From contig NZ_CP028922.1 in assembly GCF_003060825.1 (NCBI RefSeq), positions 387,001 to 451,000 of the forward strand: a DNA stretch of 64,000 nucleotides, written 5' to 3'. This document shows positions 18,246 through 27,781 of this stretch, in pieces. Made by a program: the position numbers and the translations under genes. Below the pieces are notes generated by a model, which worked only from the letters and a program-made list of their open reading frames with translations, searched no databases and was not told the DNA's origin. Numbering within the stretch: position 1 is the stretch's first letter; the number at the start of each line of letters is the position of its first letter. This stretch comes from Paenibacillus sp. CAA11 (GTDB taxonomy: Bacteria > Bacillota > Bacilli > Paenibacillales > Paenibacillaceae).

Positions 18246-21200
18246 GCCGCCCGGTGATCATCCTCTGCGACCCTGGTTTTCCTGCGGAAGGAACGCTCCC
18301 TGAGGAAGCGCTCCTTCGAGGAATGGGCACCGTGGTTCGGGCGGAGGGACTTGCGGAAGCTCTAAGCTCGGCAGCCTCGGCAGCTGGCGGGACGTTTGTG
18401 AATTTGCACGCTCCCTATTTCCCTAAGCAAGCATGGACAGCCATTCTCAGCTTCCTGAAGCAAGGCGGCGGGCTCTTGAGTATTGGCGGAGCTCCTTTCA
18501 AGTTTCCGGTGCGCCGTGAACAGGAAGGGTGGAAGGTCGAAGCGGAACAGACGGCCTACCATCAGGAGCTGTACATCCATGAGGCTCTGCGTGTGGACAG
18601 CCGCAAGGTTGCCGCTCTCGCGGCGTCCGAGACGATTCCGCTGTTGGCTGGGCAGGAGGAGCTGTTTCCTGTGTCCGATACTTGGAACCTGATTCCACAT
18701 ACGACCCGGGATGCCGATCTGCCCCAGCAGATGGGATCTGCCGGCACGATGAGCACACAGATTTACCCGTTGCTCACTGGCATTAGTGCAGACGGACGCG
18801 AGATCGCTGCCCCGGTCGTGCTCTGGGAGAATTCCCGGGGCGTCTTCAAGGGCTCACGCTGGCTGTTCGTCCATCTCCCCTTGCCCTTGGGCTTCTGGAG
18901 TGAAGAGGGGCTCCAGGCGCTGGGGAAGTGGATCACTTATTGTGCCAAAGGGGTTACCGAACTGTCGCTGAAGCCGAACTATGCCAGCTATGAGCCGGGA
19001 GAGCGCCCGCTGCTTACCCTGCAGACCGAACGGCTGACGCGGCAGGAGCATCCTGCGGGTCCTGCGGAGAAGTGGTCCTTCAATCTGACGGTGGAGCCGG
19101 AGAACAACGGCAGACCAGCCTGGAACCATCGCTTCCATACGCTGGTATCCAGCGAGCAGAGTTATATGCGGATTTCGGTGCCGCTGGAGGTGGAGAGCGG
19201 ATTCCATCGTATTACCTGCCGGGCAGAAGCTCCGGATGGTGAGGTACGCATTCTTCGCCAGGGCTTCTGGGGTCATGATGCCCGTCTGTTGGCCGAAGGC
19301 GAGCCGGTTCGCGCAGGGCGGGATTATTTTGTGAAGGAGGGCCGTCCTTTGCCAATTGTGGGCATGACCTATATGGCATCGGACGTCGCCCGCAAGTTCC
19401 TGTTCCTGCCGAATGCGGATGTATGGGATCGGGATATGGACCGGATGGCCAAGGCCGGCATCAACTGGATTCGCACAGGGGTGTGGACCGCCTACCGCAA
19501 TATCATGCAGGTGGATGGGCATGCCTCGGAAGAAGTGCTGCGTGCCATTGATGCCTTCTTGCTGACGGCGAAGAAGCATGGCCTGCAGGTGACCTTCACC
19601 TTCTTCTCCTTTACGCCGGAGACGTGGGAAGGCGTGAATCCTTATCTTGATCCGCACAGCGTGGAAGCGCAGAAGCGGTTCATCCGCTCGATCGTCAGCA
19701 GGCACACGGCGTCCACCCATGTGGACTGGGACCTGATTAACGAGCCTTCTATGTTCGATCCACCCCGGATTTTCTCGTACGGTCCGCGCTCAGCCCGCGA
19801 TGGGTTCGAGAAGGAGGCCTATATCCGCTGGATTAAGGAGCGGCATGGCATGATTGAACTTCTCCAGGAACGCTGGAATATGTCGCCGCAGCAGCTGCCG
19901 GACTTTGGGTCTGTGGAGATTCCTGAGGCGGAGGAGATCAACTTTGATATCCAGGACATGCGTGACGGGAAAAAGGGGACGCGCTGGCTTGATTACTGCC
20001 TGTTTTCCATGGAAATGCACAATGTCTGGGCCAAGCAGCTGACGGCAGCGATCAAGGACCTGAGCCCGGATCAGCTGGTTACGGTGGGACAGGATGAAGC
20101 GCTTGGAGCACAGCGGCCTTCCCCGTTCTTCTATGAACAGGCCGTTGATTACACCACGGTGCATTCCTGGTGGTTCAATGATTATCTTGTCTGGGACAGC
20201 GTCTTCGCCAAGACGCCGAATAAGCCATGTGTTGCCCAAGAAACCGGCATTATGTACGTGGAGACGCCTGATGGCCGGGCCAAACGGACGGAAGCGGAGT
20301 TGAAGTCGCTCTTGGAGCGCAAATATGCGTATGCGTTCTCCACCGGCGGGGCGGGAGCGATTCAGTGGATCTGGAATACGAATTTCTATATGAACAATGC
20401 CAATGAATCGCATATCGGCGCACTGCGTGCGGATGGGACCGAGAAGCCGGAGGCAGAGGTCTCCTATGATTTTGGACATTTTATCCGCGAGGCTCGCGAT
20501 TTGTTCACCGGACGCCAGTTGGAGGATATTGCGGTGATCTTCCCTTATTCGAACGACTTCTCGAACCGTTCGTTGGCCTTTGCCGCGACCACGCGGCTAA
20601 TCCGGGTGCTGTCCTATCAGCTGAAGCTGCCGCTGCGGGCGGCCTCGGAGTATCATCTTGAGGCGCTTAGGGAACATCCCGCAAAGCTCATCCTGCTGCC
20701 GAGCGTACATAACATGGACGATGCGGCGATGGCTGAGCTGCTGGAAATCGTGAAATCAACGGGGGCAACGCTGCTGGCAACAGGACCGCTGGGCCTTGAT
20801 GCCTACTGGCATCCGTCGGACCGTGTAGATGAACTCCTGGGCAAGCGGAAGTTGGGCAATGTCCGGCGTGAGGAGATGCTGATCCTTGCTGGCAAAGAGC
20901 TGCCCGTCTCCTTCGGTCATCGCCGGATTGCTGAGCTGGCCAAGGAGGTGCCGGCTGAATCTGAAGGGCCTGCCCAGGAAGGTGAGCCCACCGCGAAGCA
21001 AGCGCTCATGGACCAGGTGGTAGAGCTGCAGCTGGGCGCTGGGCGCCTGATTTGGAGCCCGCTGCCGGTGGAGCTGAACGACCGCGATGAGCCGATTGCC
21101 GAGCTGTACCGCTATGCGGCCAGCCGCGCGGGAGTTCGTTGCGAGCTGGAGTGGATTCAAGGCGGCGAGCTGCCGGGCATTTATGGTCAGAAGCTGAGCA

Positions 21201-21400
21201 TGGATCGCGGCAGCCTGTATGTGTTCGTCTCCGAATATGCCTGGGACGCGGAGGTAGAAGTGAAGGACCGAACTACCGGGACGGTGTACCGTTTTCTGCT
21301 GGAGCGGGAGCGGAGCGTCTTGTTCACCGCCGACCTTAAGGGAGGCCTGCTGTCTGTGTACCGCCCGCATGAGGTAACCGTTCATGAAGGGCGGAACTAA
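18242..21400 (+). CDS. Large clan-A-like glycoside hydrolase, family uncertain (GH5/GH42-like)
   Basis: A 1052-residue cytoplasmic protein starting in ATGA overlap with the GH125 gene. Residues 1-230 resemble a glutamine-amidotransferase-like Rossmann domain (GGTFVNLHAPYFPKQAW, GGGLLSIGG). A beta-sandwich follows, then a TIM barrel at about 370-760. The barrel shows WDRDMDRMAKAGINWIRTGVW, a candidate acid/base Glu in WDLINEPSMF, and a candidate nucleophile Glu in CVAQETGIMYV. A second Rossmann-like domain (about 760-930) and a beta-domain end it. This layout recalls GH42 trimerisation-domain enzymes and GH5/GH164-type mannosidases. Placed between mannosidases it could be the beta-mannosidase or beta-galactosidase of the pathway. 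I cannot assign a family. Confidence 0.72.
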   Translation: MSRPVIILCDPGFPAEGTLPEEALLRGMGTVVRAEGLAEALSSAASAAGGTFVNLHAPYFPKQAWTAILSFLKQGGGLLSIGGAPFKFPVRREQEGWKVEAEQTAYHQELYIHEALRVDSRKVAALAASETIPLLAGQEELFPVSDTWNLIPHTTRDADLPQQMGSAGTMSTQIYPLLTGISADGREIAAPVVLWENSRGVFKGSRWLFVHLPLPLGFWSEEGLQALGKWITYCAKGVTELSLKPNYASYEPGERPLLTLQTERLTRQEHPAGPAEKWSFNLTVEPENNGRPAWNHRFHTLVSSEQSYMRISVPLEVESGFHRITCRAEAPDGEVRILRQGFWGHDARLLAEGEPVRAGRDYFVKEGRPLPIVGMTYMASDVARKFLFLPNADVWDRDMDRMAKAGINWIRTGVWTAYRNIMQVDGHASEEVLRAIDAFLLTAKKHGLQVTFTFFSFTPETWEGVNPYLDPHSVEAQKRFIRSIVSRHTASTHVDWDLINEPSMFDPPRIFSYGPRSARDGFEKEAYIRWIKERHGMIELLQERWNMSPQQLPDFGSVEIPEAEEINFDIQDMRDGKKGTRWLDYCLFSMEMHNVWAKQLTAAIKDLSPDQLVTVGQDEALGAQRPSPFFYEQAVDYTTVHSWWFNDYLVWDSVFAKTPNKPCVAQETGIMYVETPDGRAKRTEAELKSLLERKYAYAFSTGGAGAIQWIWNTNFYMNNANESHIGALRADGTEKPEAEVSYDFGHFIREARDLFTGRQLEDIAVIFPYSNDFSNRSLAFAATTRLIRVLSYQLKLPLRAASEYHLEALREHPAKLILLPSVHNMDDAAMAELLEIVKSTGATLLATGPLGLDAYWHPSDRVDELLGKRKLGNVRREEMLILAGKELPVSFGHRRIAELAKEVPAESEGPAQEGEPTAKQALMDQVVELQLGAGRLIWSPLPVELNDRDEPIAELYRYAASRAGVRCELEWIQGGELPGIYGQKLSMDRGSLYVFVSEYAWDAEVEVKDRTTGTVYRFLLERERSVLFTADLKGGLLSVYRPHEVTVHEGRN

Positions 21401-21427
21401 CAACGAAAAGTCAGGGGGAGTCTAACG

Positions 21428-24154
21428 ATGAGCAAGAAAAGAACGGCGCATATTATTTCCCATACGCACTGGGACCGGGAATGGTATCTGCCCTATGAGA
21501 AGCATCATGTCCGGCTGGTCAGCCTGGTTGATGCTCTGCTGGATAAGCTGGACGAGGGTTCGGAGTTCAAAAGTTTCTACCTTGATGGGCAGACCATCAT
21601 CTTGGAGGACTACCTGCAGGTCCGGCCGGAGCAGAAGGAGCGCCTGGAGAAATACATACGTGAAGGCCGGATCTTCATCGGGCCTTGGTACATTTTGCAG
21701 GATGCTTTCCTCACCAGCAGTGAGGCCAATGTGCGGAATATGCAGGTAGGGCATAAGGATGCCGCCCGCTACGGCCAGCCTGCGAAGGTCGGTTATTTTC
21801 CGGATACGTTCGGTCTGACTGGTCAGACCCCGCAGCTGATGCTGCAGTCGGGGATTACCAACGCCATCTTTGGCCGCGGGGTGAAGCCTACCGGGTTTAA
21901 TAACACTGTCTCGGACGGCGGGTTTGAGTCCTCCTTCTCCGAGCTGATCTGGGAAGGCCCGGATGGCTCGAAGGTGCTGGGGATTCTGTTCGCGAATTGG
22001 TATTCCAACGGCAATGAAGTTCCGGTGAATGCCGAGGAAGCGAAGGTCTATTGGGAGCGGAAGCTGGCGGATGCGGAAAAATACACTTCTACGCCTGAGC
22101 TTCTCTTCATGAACGGGGTGGATCATCAGCCGGTTCAGCTCGATCTGCCGGAGGCGATCCGCACGGCGGAAGAGCTGTACCCGGACACCCGGTTCATCCA
22201 TTCTAATTTTGCCGATTATCTGAGCTCGGTAGAGCGGGCGATAGATCGTGAGCTGTCCACGGTGAAGGGCGAGCTGCGCAGTCAGCGCACAGATGGTTGG
22301 GGTACGCTTGTGAATACCGCATCGGCGCGCATCTATCTGAAGCAGATGAACCAGCTGGGCCAGGCGCTCCTTGAGAAGGTGGCGGAGCCGCTGGCTTCCT
22401 TCGCGCATCTGCTGGGGCGGGATTACCCGCACCATCTGTTCACCTATGCTTGGAAGACGCTAATGCAGAACCATCCGCATGACAGCATCTGCGGCTGTAG
22501 CGTCGATGAGGTGCACCGCGAGATGGTGACCCGGTTCGATAAGAGCCGTCATGTCGCGGAGGCCATTATCGACGACAGTATGCGGACCTTGGCAGAGGCT
22601 GTGAATACCAAAGTCTTCACGGAATACGGTGAAGATGCGATTCCGGTCGTCGCCTTCAATACGTCCGGTTGGGAGCGGAGCGGTGTCATTACGCTGGAGC
22701 TGGATGCCGAGCGCCTGTATTTCCGTGAGGGGCATACGCTGGAAGAGACCGCACGTCGGATGAACGCCGTTGATGTGAGCGGCTATGTGTTGGTGGATGA
22801 AGAAGGGAACTCGATCGCGAGTCAGTTGGAGGATCTGGGCCTGCAATTCGGCTACGATCTTCCCGACGACAAGTTCCGTCAGCCCTATATGTGCCGCCGA
22901 ATCCGCTTGACGTTCGAGGCTGAGCAGGTGCCTGCACTTGGCTTGAAGACGTATGCTTTAGTGCGGGGCGTGCCTGTGCCAAAGGCTGCTTCTCTGTTGT
23001 CCGGTAAGCGCCGAATGGAGAATGAGCTGCTGAAGGTAGAGATTACCGCAGATGGCTCCTTCTCCGTGACGGACAAGAAGACCGGCCATACTTACCGGGA
23101 TTTGGGAGTCTACGAGAATGTAGGGGACATCGGCAACGAATATATGTTCAGACAGCCTGAAGGGGAACCGGTGCTGACCACACAGGGTCTGAAGGCTAAG
23201 ATTCAGGTGCTGGAGGATTCGCCTTACCGTGCTTCCTTTGAGATTGTTCACCACTGGGAGATTCCAGCTTCGGCAGATGCCACGCTGGATCGTGAACAGC
23301 GAGAGCTGGTCTACTACCCGCACCGCAAAGCACAGCGCTCTACCGAAAAGGTGACGCTTGTGATTCGCACCGTAGTCTCCTTAAGCCGCAGAGGCCGAGG
23401 GGTAGAGATTGAGTCCTCTTTCAATAATACGGCGAAGGATCACCGAATCCGGATGCTGTTCCCGACCGATCTGAGGGCGGATGACCATCAGGTGGATTCG
23501 ATGTTCGAGGTGGTGCGGCGGAATAATGTTCCCGCTGCCGAATGGGAGAACCCGAGCAATACACAGCACCAGCAGGCCTTCGTAGACGTGAGTGAAGCAA
23601 GGAAGGCTGGACTGACCGTAGCCAACCTTGGCCTGAACGAGTACGAAGTGCTTCGTGACGGTCGCAACACCATTGCGATTACGCTGCTTCGGGCCGTAGG
23701 CGAATTGGGGGACTGGGGGCTCTTCCCGACCCCGGAGGCGCAGTGCCTTGGCGAGCATACAGTCCGGCTGGAAGTGATTCCGCACGATGGAGACGGTATC
23801 GCCTCCGGTGCATTTGCGGAAGGCTACCAGTTCCAGATCCCTTGGATAGCCGTGCAGACCGGAGTGCATGATGGGCCTGTCCCAACTCAATTTGCACCGC
23901 TGTCCTGGGAGAGCAGAGAGCTAGCTTTCTCTTCGCTGAAGATGAATGAGGAGACGGGGGACCTGCATCTGCGCTGGTATAATATGTGCGGACAGGAGAC
24001 GGAGCTCACCCTTAGCTCAGGTATTGAGCATAGGGCTTTCCACAAGAGTAATATCCTTGAGGTACCGGGTGAGAAGCTGACAGCCAATGCCGCTGGCGGA
24101 CTGTCCCTACCTGTGAAGCCGTATGAAATTATTACGGTGCGTATTGAGCGCTAA
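21428..24154 (+). CDS. GH38 alpha-mannosidase (second copy, MngB-like)
   Basis: A 908-residue GH38 enzyme. It begins ISHTHWDREWYLPYE, where the His and Asp bind zinc, and carries the nucleophile Asp in YFPDTFGLTGQTPQ. A conserved block HDSICGCSVDEVHREM is found near residue 355, and C-terminal beta-domains end the protein. This arrangement resembles mannosylglycerate hydrolase/MngB-type bacterial alpha-mannosidases more than the first GH38 gene. No signal peptide. GGGGAG precedes the ATG at 21428. It is the last gene of the operon and is followed by a strong hairpin at 24197. Confidence 0.92.
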   Translation: MSKKRTAHIISHTHWDREWYLPYEKHHVRLVSLVDALLDKLDEGSEFKSFYLDGQTIILEDYLQVRPEQKERLEKYIREGRIFIGPWYILQDAFLTSSEANVRNMQVGHKDAARYGQPAKVGYFPDTFGLTGQTPQLMLQSGITNAIFGRGVKPTGFNNTVSDGGFESSFSELIWEGPDGSKVLGILFANWYSNGNEVPVNAEEAKVYWERKLADAEKYTSTPELLFMNGVDHQPVQLDLPEAIRTAEELYPDTRFIHSNFADYLSSVERAIDRELSTVKGELRSQRTDGWGTLVNTASARIYLKQMNQLGQALLEKVAEPLASFAHLLGRDYPHHLFTYAWKTLMQNHPHDSICGCSVDEVHREMVTRFDKSRHVAEAIIDDSMRTLAEAVNTKVFTEYGEDAIPVVAFNTSGWERSGVITLELDAERLYFREGHTLEETARRMNAVDVSGYVLVDEEGNSIASQLEDLGLQFGYDLPDDKFRQPYMCRRIRLTFEAEQVPALGLKTYALVRGVPVPKAASLLSGKRRMENELLKVEITADGSFSVTDKKTGHTYRDLGVYENVGDIGNEYMFRQPEGEPVLTTQGLKAKIQVLEDSPYRASFEIVHHWEIPASADATLDREQRELVYYPHRKAQRSTEKVTLVIRTVVSLSRRGRGVEIESSFNNTAKDHRIRMLFPTDLRADDHQVDSMFEVVRRNNVPAAEWENPSNTQHQQAFVDVSEARKAGLTVANLGLNEYEVLRDGRNTIAITLLRAVGELGDWGLFPTPEAQCLGEHTVRLEVIPHDGDGIASGAFAEGYQFQIPWIAVQTGVHDGPVPTQFAPLSWESRELAFSSLKMNEETGDLHLRWYNMCGQETELTLSSGIEHRAFHKSNILEVPGEKLTANAAGGLSLPVKPYEIITVRIER

Positions 24155-24196
24155 GCTTCGTCAATTAACTGTAGATGAAAAGGATATACTATCCAA

Positions 24197-24232
24197 GAAC
24201 GCTCTACCGAGGTCTCGGTGGAGCGTTCTTTA
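24197..24232 (+). terminator. Terminator of the mannoside operon
   Basis: GAACGCTCTACCGAG (24197-24211) pairs with CTCGGTGGAGCGTTC (24214-24228) with one G-U pair, followed by TTT. The stem is very strong and the U-tract short. It ends the operon that began at 7917. Confidence 0.75.
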
Positions 24233-24253
24233 GGTCTGTGAGTGAATTTCATC

Positions 24254-24742
24254 TCACCATTTGGAATTTCCGATCACATTGCTGGAAGCAGTAACCGTTA
24301 GACCCTCCTGCCCCTTCAGAGTCATGGTCAGATTGCCTGCGGATTTCTGTCCGACCCACCTGATCATACTTTCTCCCTTAGGAATTTGGATCGTAAGAGC
24401 TTTAGTCTTACCGCCCTTCCATAAGGTCTCTACTTTATCTGCAGTCACAAGAATCAGCTTGAAGTTGCCAAGCTTCTCCTTGCCTTCAATCTGAAGCGTT
24501 GTGGTGGTGTCTTTGGTGCTGCTTAGATGCCATGGCGTGTAGACGCCTGAGAAGCCGCGGTATTTCAGCCGGACCCGCTCTGCCGTGACCTCGCCTTCCT
24601 CGTCAACGAAGGTATAGCTGTCGCCCTCCTCCGTGAGTCGTTCCTCATCAGAGTAGATGCTCATTTTGCTCTCACCAGCGCCACATCCATACAATGAAAA
24701 TGACATAACCCAAATTAGTATAACGCTTACATAACGTTTCAT
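24254..24742 (-). CDS. Small lipoprotein, paralogue 1
   Basis: A 162-residue lipoprotein of unknown function. The signal peptide ends at SLYGC, followed by a beta-rich domain. It aligns along its length with the neighbour at 24894: DEERLTEEGDSYTF matches DEKRQVESGDSYTF, FSGVYTPWHLSS matches FTGLYSMWDLTS, and IRWVGQKSAGNLTM matches IKWVGKRASGKLHL. GAAGGAG lies upstream of the ATG. The two are tandem duplicates, each with its own terminator region. No catalytic residues are recognisable. The beta-rich fold could bind a ligand or cell-envelope component, but this is speculation. Confidence 0.75.
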   Translation of the reverse strand: MKRYVSVILIWVMSFSLYGCGAGESKMSIYSDEERLTEEGDSYTFVDEEGEVTAERVRLKYRGFSGVYTPWHLSSTKDTTTTLQIEGKEKLGNFKLILVTADKVETLWKGGKTKALTIQIPKGESMIRWVGQKSAGNLTMTLKGQEGLTVTASSNVIGNSKW

Positions 24743-24813
24743 CTACTTCTCGTCTCCTTCTATGAATTGAGGGAAAGAAAGTGTAGGAATATTCTAGAGG
24801 ATACAAATATTAT

Positions 24814-24843
24814 AAACCGTTCCTTCACACGAAGGAACGGTTT
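24814..24843 (-). terminator. Terminator after lipoprotein paralogue 2
   Basis: A perfect 13-bp inverted repeat AAACCGTTCCTTC/GAAGGAACGGTTT with an ACAC loop. Read on the minus strand it follows the gene ending at 24894 and continues into a T-rich stretch. Confidence 0.75.
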
Positions 24844-24893
24844 AGTAGTAACTTTTCTCATTTATTTCCAAAAGGGTGCTTGAATGTTCTAAT

Positions 24894-25382
24894 TTAGTCT
24901 TTTAAAAGTTCTGTTCTAAGCTCTGCTTGAAGTCCTTTCTGAGGCGCCAATTCCAAGTGAAGCTTGCCGGATGCACGTTTTCCAACCCATTTGATCGTCG
25001 TGGTCCCCGGAGGAATTTTGACCGATAGCTTGCTATCTCCATCTCCCTCCCATAAGGTGACCAGCTGTTGGTCTGGCGTAACCTCGATCAGTTTAAACTT
25101 TCCATGCTGGATATTACCGCTGATTGATAAGGTTGTGGTTAGTTCTGAGGAGCTCGTCAGATCCCACATGGAATATAAGCCTGTGAACCCCGAGAAGCTG
25201 ACCTCAGCCTTCTCATTGGTGACTTCGCCTACCTTGCTTCCGAAGGTGTAGCTGTCACCTGACTCAACCTGCCGCTTCTCATCATTAAATATACGGCTTT
25301 GCTTACCGTTCATGATTTCACACGCGGATAAAGAAAAAATTAATATTAGAGCGATCAACAGAGCCTTGCCGGGTCGATTCAA
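24894..25382 (-). CDS. Small lipoprotein, paralogue 2
   Basis: A 162-residue lipoprotein like the gene at 24254. The start is TTG at 25380-25382, 7 nt after GGAG. The signal peptide has lipobox LSAC at about residue 20. The mature part is predicted to be beta-rich (SGFTGLYSMWDLTS, GTTTIKWVGKRASGKLHLEL). Both copies keep identical length and spacing of conserved blocks, indicating functional constraint on both. It lies at the edge of the RiPP island but on the gene-content evidence need not belong to it. Function unknown. Confidence 0.75.
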   Translation of the reverse strand: MNRPGKALLIALILIFSLSACEIMNGKQSRIFNDEKRQVESGDSYTFGSKVGEVTNEKAEVSFSGFTGLYSMWDLTSSSELTTTLSISGNIQHGKFKLIEVTPDQQLVTLWEGDGDSKLSVKIPPGTTTIKWVGKRASGKLHLELAPQKGLQAELRTELLKD

Positions 25383-25527
25383 TAGGAAGCTCCTTTCTGC
25401 CTGGCCCTAATCCCCAGAACCATTTTATTCAGCTAATACGATATTTTCGTTCAAGTGATAATTTAAGAGTAGCTTAATCTCAAATATATTTAAGGGGGGG
25501 AGTGAAGCGTTATTCCAAAAAAAGAGT

Positions 25528-25573
25528 AAAACCAAAAGAGCCCGACAGATTATAGTCGAGCACTTTTGGTTTT
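25528..25573 (-). terminator. Terminator of Cys-rich precursor 1
   Basis: AAAACCAAAAG..CCCGAC (25528-25546) pairs with GTCGAG..CTTTTGGTTTT (25555-25573). On the minus strand it immediately follows the precursor stop codon and runs into a stretch rich in T. Its symmetric A/T flanks would let it act in both directions. Confidence 0.8.
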
Positions 25574-25580
25574 TACACCA

Positions 25581-25772
25581 TTAAGCAGTAGTTTTGTTAC
25601 TATAAGGTTCTGCTTTTATTGTACAGGATTTTGTATAACAATATGTTTTGCACATATCTCCCCAGTATGCAATACAGGTTGATTGTGTTTGACAAAAACT
25701 ACCATTTCCATAGCAAGTACAATTAAAGTCGTTAGTTCCCACATTTGAAACAGGATTAATTAGAAATTCCAT
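25581..25772 (-). CDS. Cys-rich RiPP precursor peptide 1
   Basis: A 63-residue peptide with strong AGGAGG seven nt before its ATG and its own terminator. Residues 1-7 (MEFLINP) and the following polar stretch look like a leader. Residues 18-50 hold seven Cys (18, 20, 27, 33, 41, 45, 50) among Tyr, Thr, Ser and Gly, as in sactipeptide/ranthipeptide cores. A Cys-free tail ends AEPYSNKTTA. The leader pattern M-x-[FY]-L-I-x-P and first Cys at 18 are shared with precursor 2 at 31088, which lies directly upstream of the radical SAM maturase. Leaders starting M-x-F-[IL]-x-x-P recall, from memory, the clostridial Cys-rich peptides handled by CcpM-type maturases. The modification is inferred. Confidence 0.75.
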   Translation of the reverse strand: MEFLINPVSNVGTNDFNCTCYGNGSFCQTQSTCIAYWGDMCKTYCYTKSCTIKAEPYSNKTTA

Positions 25773-26404
25773 CTTACAGCCTCCTATTAATTATATTATT
25801 ATGTAAACTCTCCCCAGCAAAATTACTGTGGAGTTTGCATAATCTACGGGTTATTTTCCTACAAACTTATCTGTAGGCAAGAATAGTAAACAGTTTGAAA
25901 ATTTAAATCTACCGTTTTCTTATCAAATTTTAACCTGTATGGATATAGGATTGAGTAATGGTTTTTTTCACAAAAAGATATTTAGGTCACATCGGCATTT
26001 ATTGTTAATAATACACAATATTGGTATACTGTTGATAATATATATTTTTGTTGGATTATTCTGTGACAATTAATACAAATAATAGTAAATAATAAGTTTA
26101 AAAACTTTTTATTCTATTGTCACTCCAAGTGTGCAGTTACTCTGTCGAAAATCTAATAAATATTTCAGTTCTTGTCCGTTATCTCATTTACTAAAAGGTC
26201 TATTAGGCAACAGATTTGAACAATAATCCACCACGTAACAAAATATAATGAAGCGAAGTCTGCTATTTTTTTGTATAAAATAGAGGCGAATCGTAATATA
26301 TACCAGGTTGCTCTAAGTTGAAAGAAGCTCCTTTTTTTACGATATAATCTTTCATAGAAGCTTTTTCGGGAAAATTGTCATTATCGGATTATCTACGTGG
26401 ATAA
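25773..26404. other. AT-rich intergenic region upstream of precursor 1
   Basis: About 630 bp of very AT-rich DNA with no supported gene. It contains two short inverted repeats (AAACTCTCCCCAG..CTGTGGAGTTT at about 25804-25838 and CCTACA..TGTAGG at about 25859-25878) that could lie in the 5' leader of precursor 1. No clear promoter was fixed. Confidence 0.5.
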
Positions 26405-27609
26405 AAGACAAATCTTTGATTCGCTTCGATTTAGCCTTTAGTACAGCTAATACGGTGGGGTCTTTAGTAATTGGTTTCTAGGAGGGGTTTGTCACGAGAA
26501 TAGAAGGAGTGACTTTGACTTCATCTTCGATGGAGCCATCCGCTTGGATTTCCATTCCGATCGGCATTCGAAAAACTATGCCAATGTTTGGCATGGTGAC
26601 CAAGATAGGCTCCGTCCCAATTCCGTCTCCTCCTGTTTGGCTGCCTGCTAGCGTTGCCCACCCAGTTTGTTCTGTTGAATACTGCCCATGATTCGGAGGC
26701 GGAGTAAACACTTTAATTTACAAGCAAATAAATTTTTTCTTTAAAGTGGATAGACTCTTTTGGACTTATTTCTTTTTCAATTTTTATGTACCTTTGTAAA
26801 TCCGTGAGAACTTCAGAGGGAAGAGCAGGTAGATTTTCTTCTCGCAGCTTTTCAATGGGTATGAGAACGCTAAGTATTTTTTTGCAGATTTACTTCTATA
26901 AAAGGGAGGGAATATTCACCAACTCGATATATAGAATATATATGATAACTAATTGGCTTATTAATTAGCATTGAAACAAGATAACGGCTCCAATATGCCT
27001 CATCTCCTCCGCCATTACCGTGAATATTGATAATTAATGTTCGAGAATGACTAGCGCTTCGCAAAAATGGTTTGATAACCTTCGTATCAGGCTTAATCTG
27101 AAAATAGCCTAAGGTTGGGATCTTTAGATAGGCAATGTTGCAGTAGCCTTACTGGGGCTGATGAGGACTGCTCTAACTGCTCTATGAGGTTGTCTGACCT
27201 GAAACACTTTGTTTGAGATGGTATAGAGGCTTTTATAGTTTACATAGTCTGAAGTATTTAGTACGTTAGTATGCCCGTAATTTAATTCACGAAGTATTGT
27301 AATTACAATGTTGGCTAAACTGTTGTCATCCCTAATTCTCTCTATCCTTTTGCGATAGTTCTCTTTTCTCTTCAACCAGTCGATACCACTGACTTGTTGA
27401 TTCACCTTCAGAAACAGTAATTCTCTTCAACAATTTTGTAAATGTACTCGAAATCCTCAAGCTTCTGCTCGGTGGTAAGCTGGCTCTCGGCTTGCTTGGT
27501 AGACTTTTTGGGAGTAATATCATGCTGACTACCTCCATCCTTGGGGGCAGGAGACCGAGGTGAGTAGCAACAGGAGCGAGGCAGCAACTGTAATCGTTGC
27601 AATGTTCAT
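26405..27609 (-). pseudogene. Decayed S41-family protease lipoprotein gene
   Basis: Four fragments in different frames match, in order, the intact S41 gene at 32144: the signal peptide start MNIATITVAASLLLLL and QLTTEQKLEDFEYIYKIVEEN; IRDD..ILRELNYGHTNVLNT; LIINIHGNGGGDEAYWS; and TGWATLAGSQTGGDGIG..DGSIEDEVKVTPSILVT. The C-terminal tail (VLAVLKAKSKRIK) is recognisable after an in-frame stop. Several frameshifts and deletions, including loss of the region with the catalytic Ser, make it non-functional. Even the start context (ATG after AAGGAGTCTCCT-like sequence) is conserved, so it is a true duplicate of the 32144 gene. Confidence 0.88.
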
Positions 27610-27781
27610 GAGGAGACTCCTTATTAGAAAATGGGGGAATCATTATTTAATCTTACTTTTATAATTCAATAATTTTAACCTTATTATGCATGTCTGAAAA
27701 TCAACCAACTTTAGTAGTGTTAGAAGTGGTTTTGGGAAAGATATTTTATCCATCCAGAACACGCAGAATGGATGATACGCA

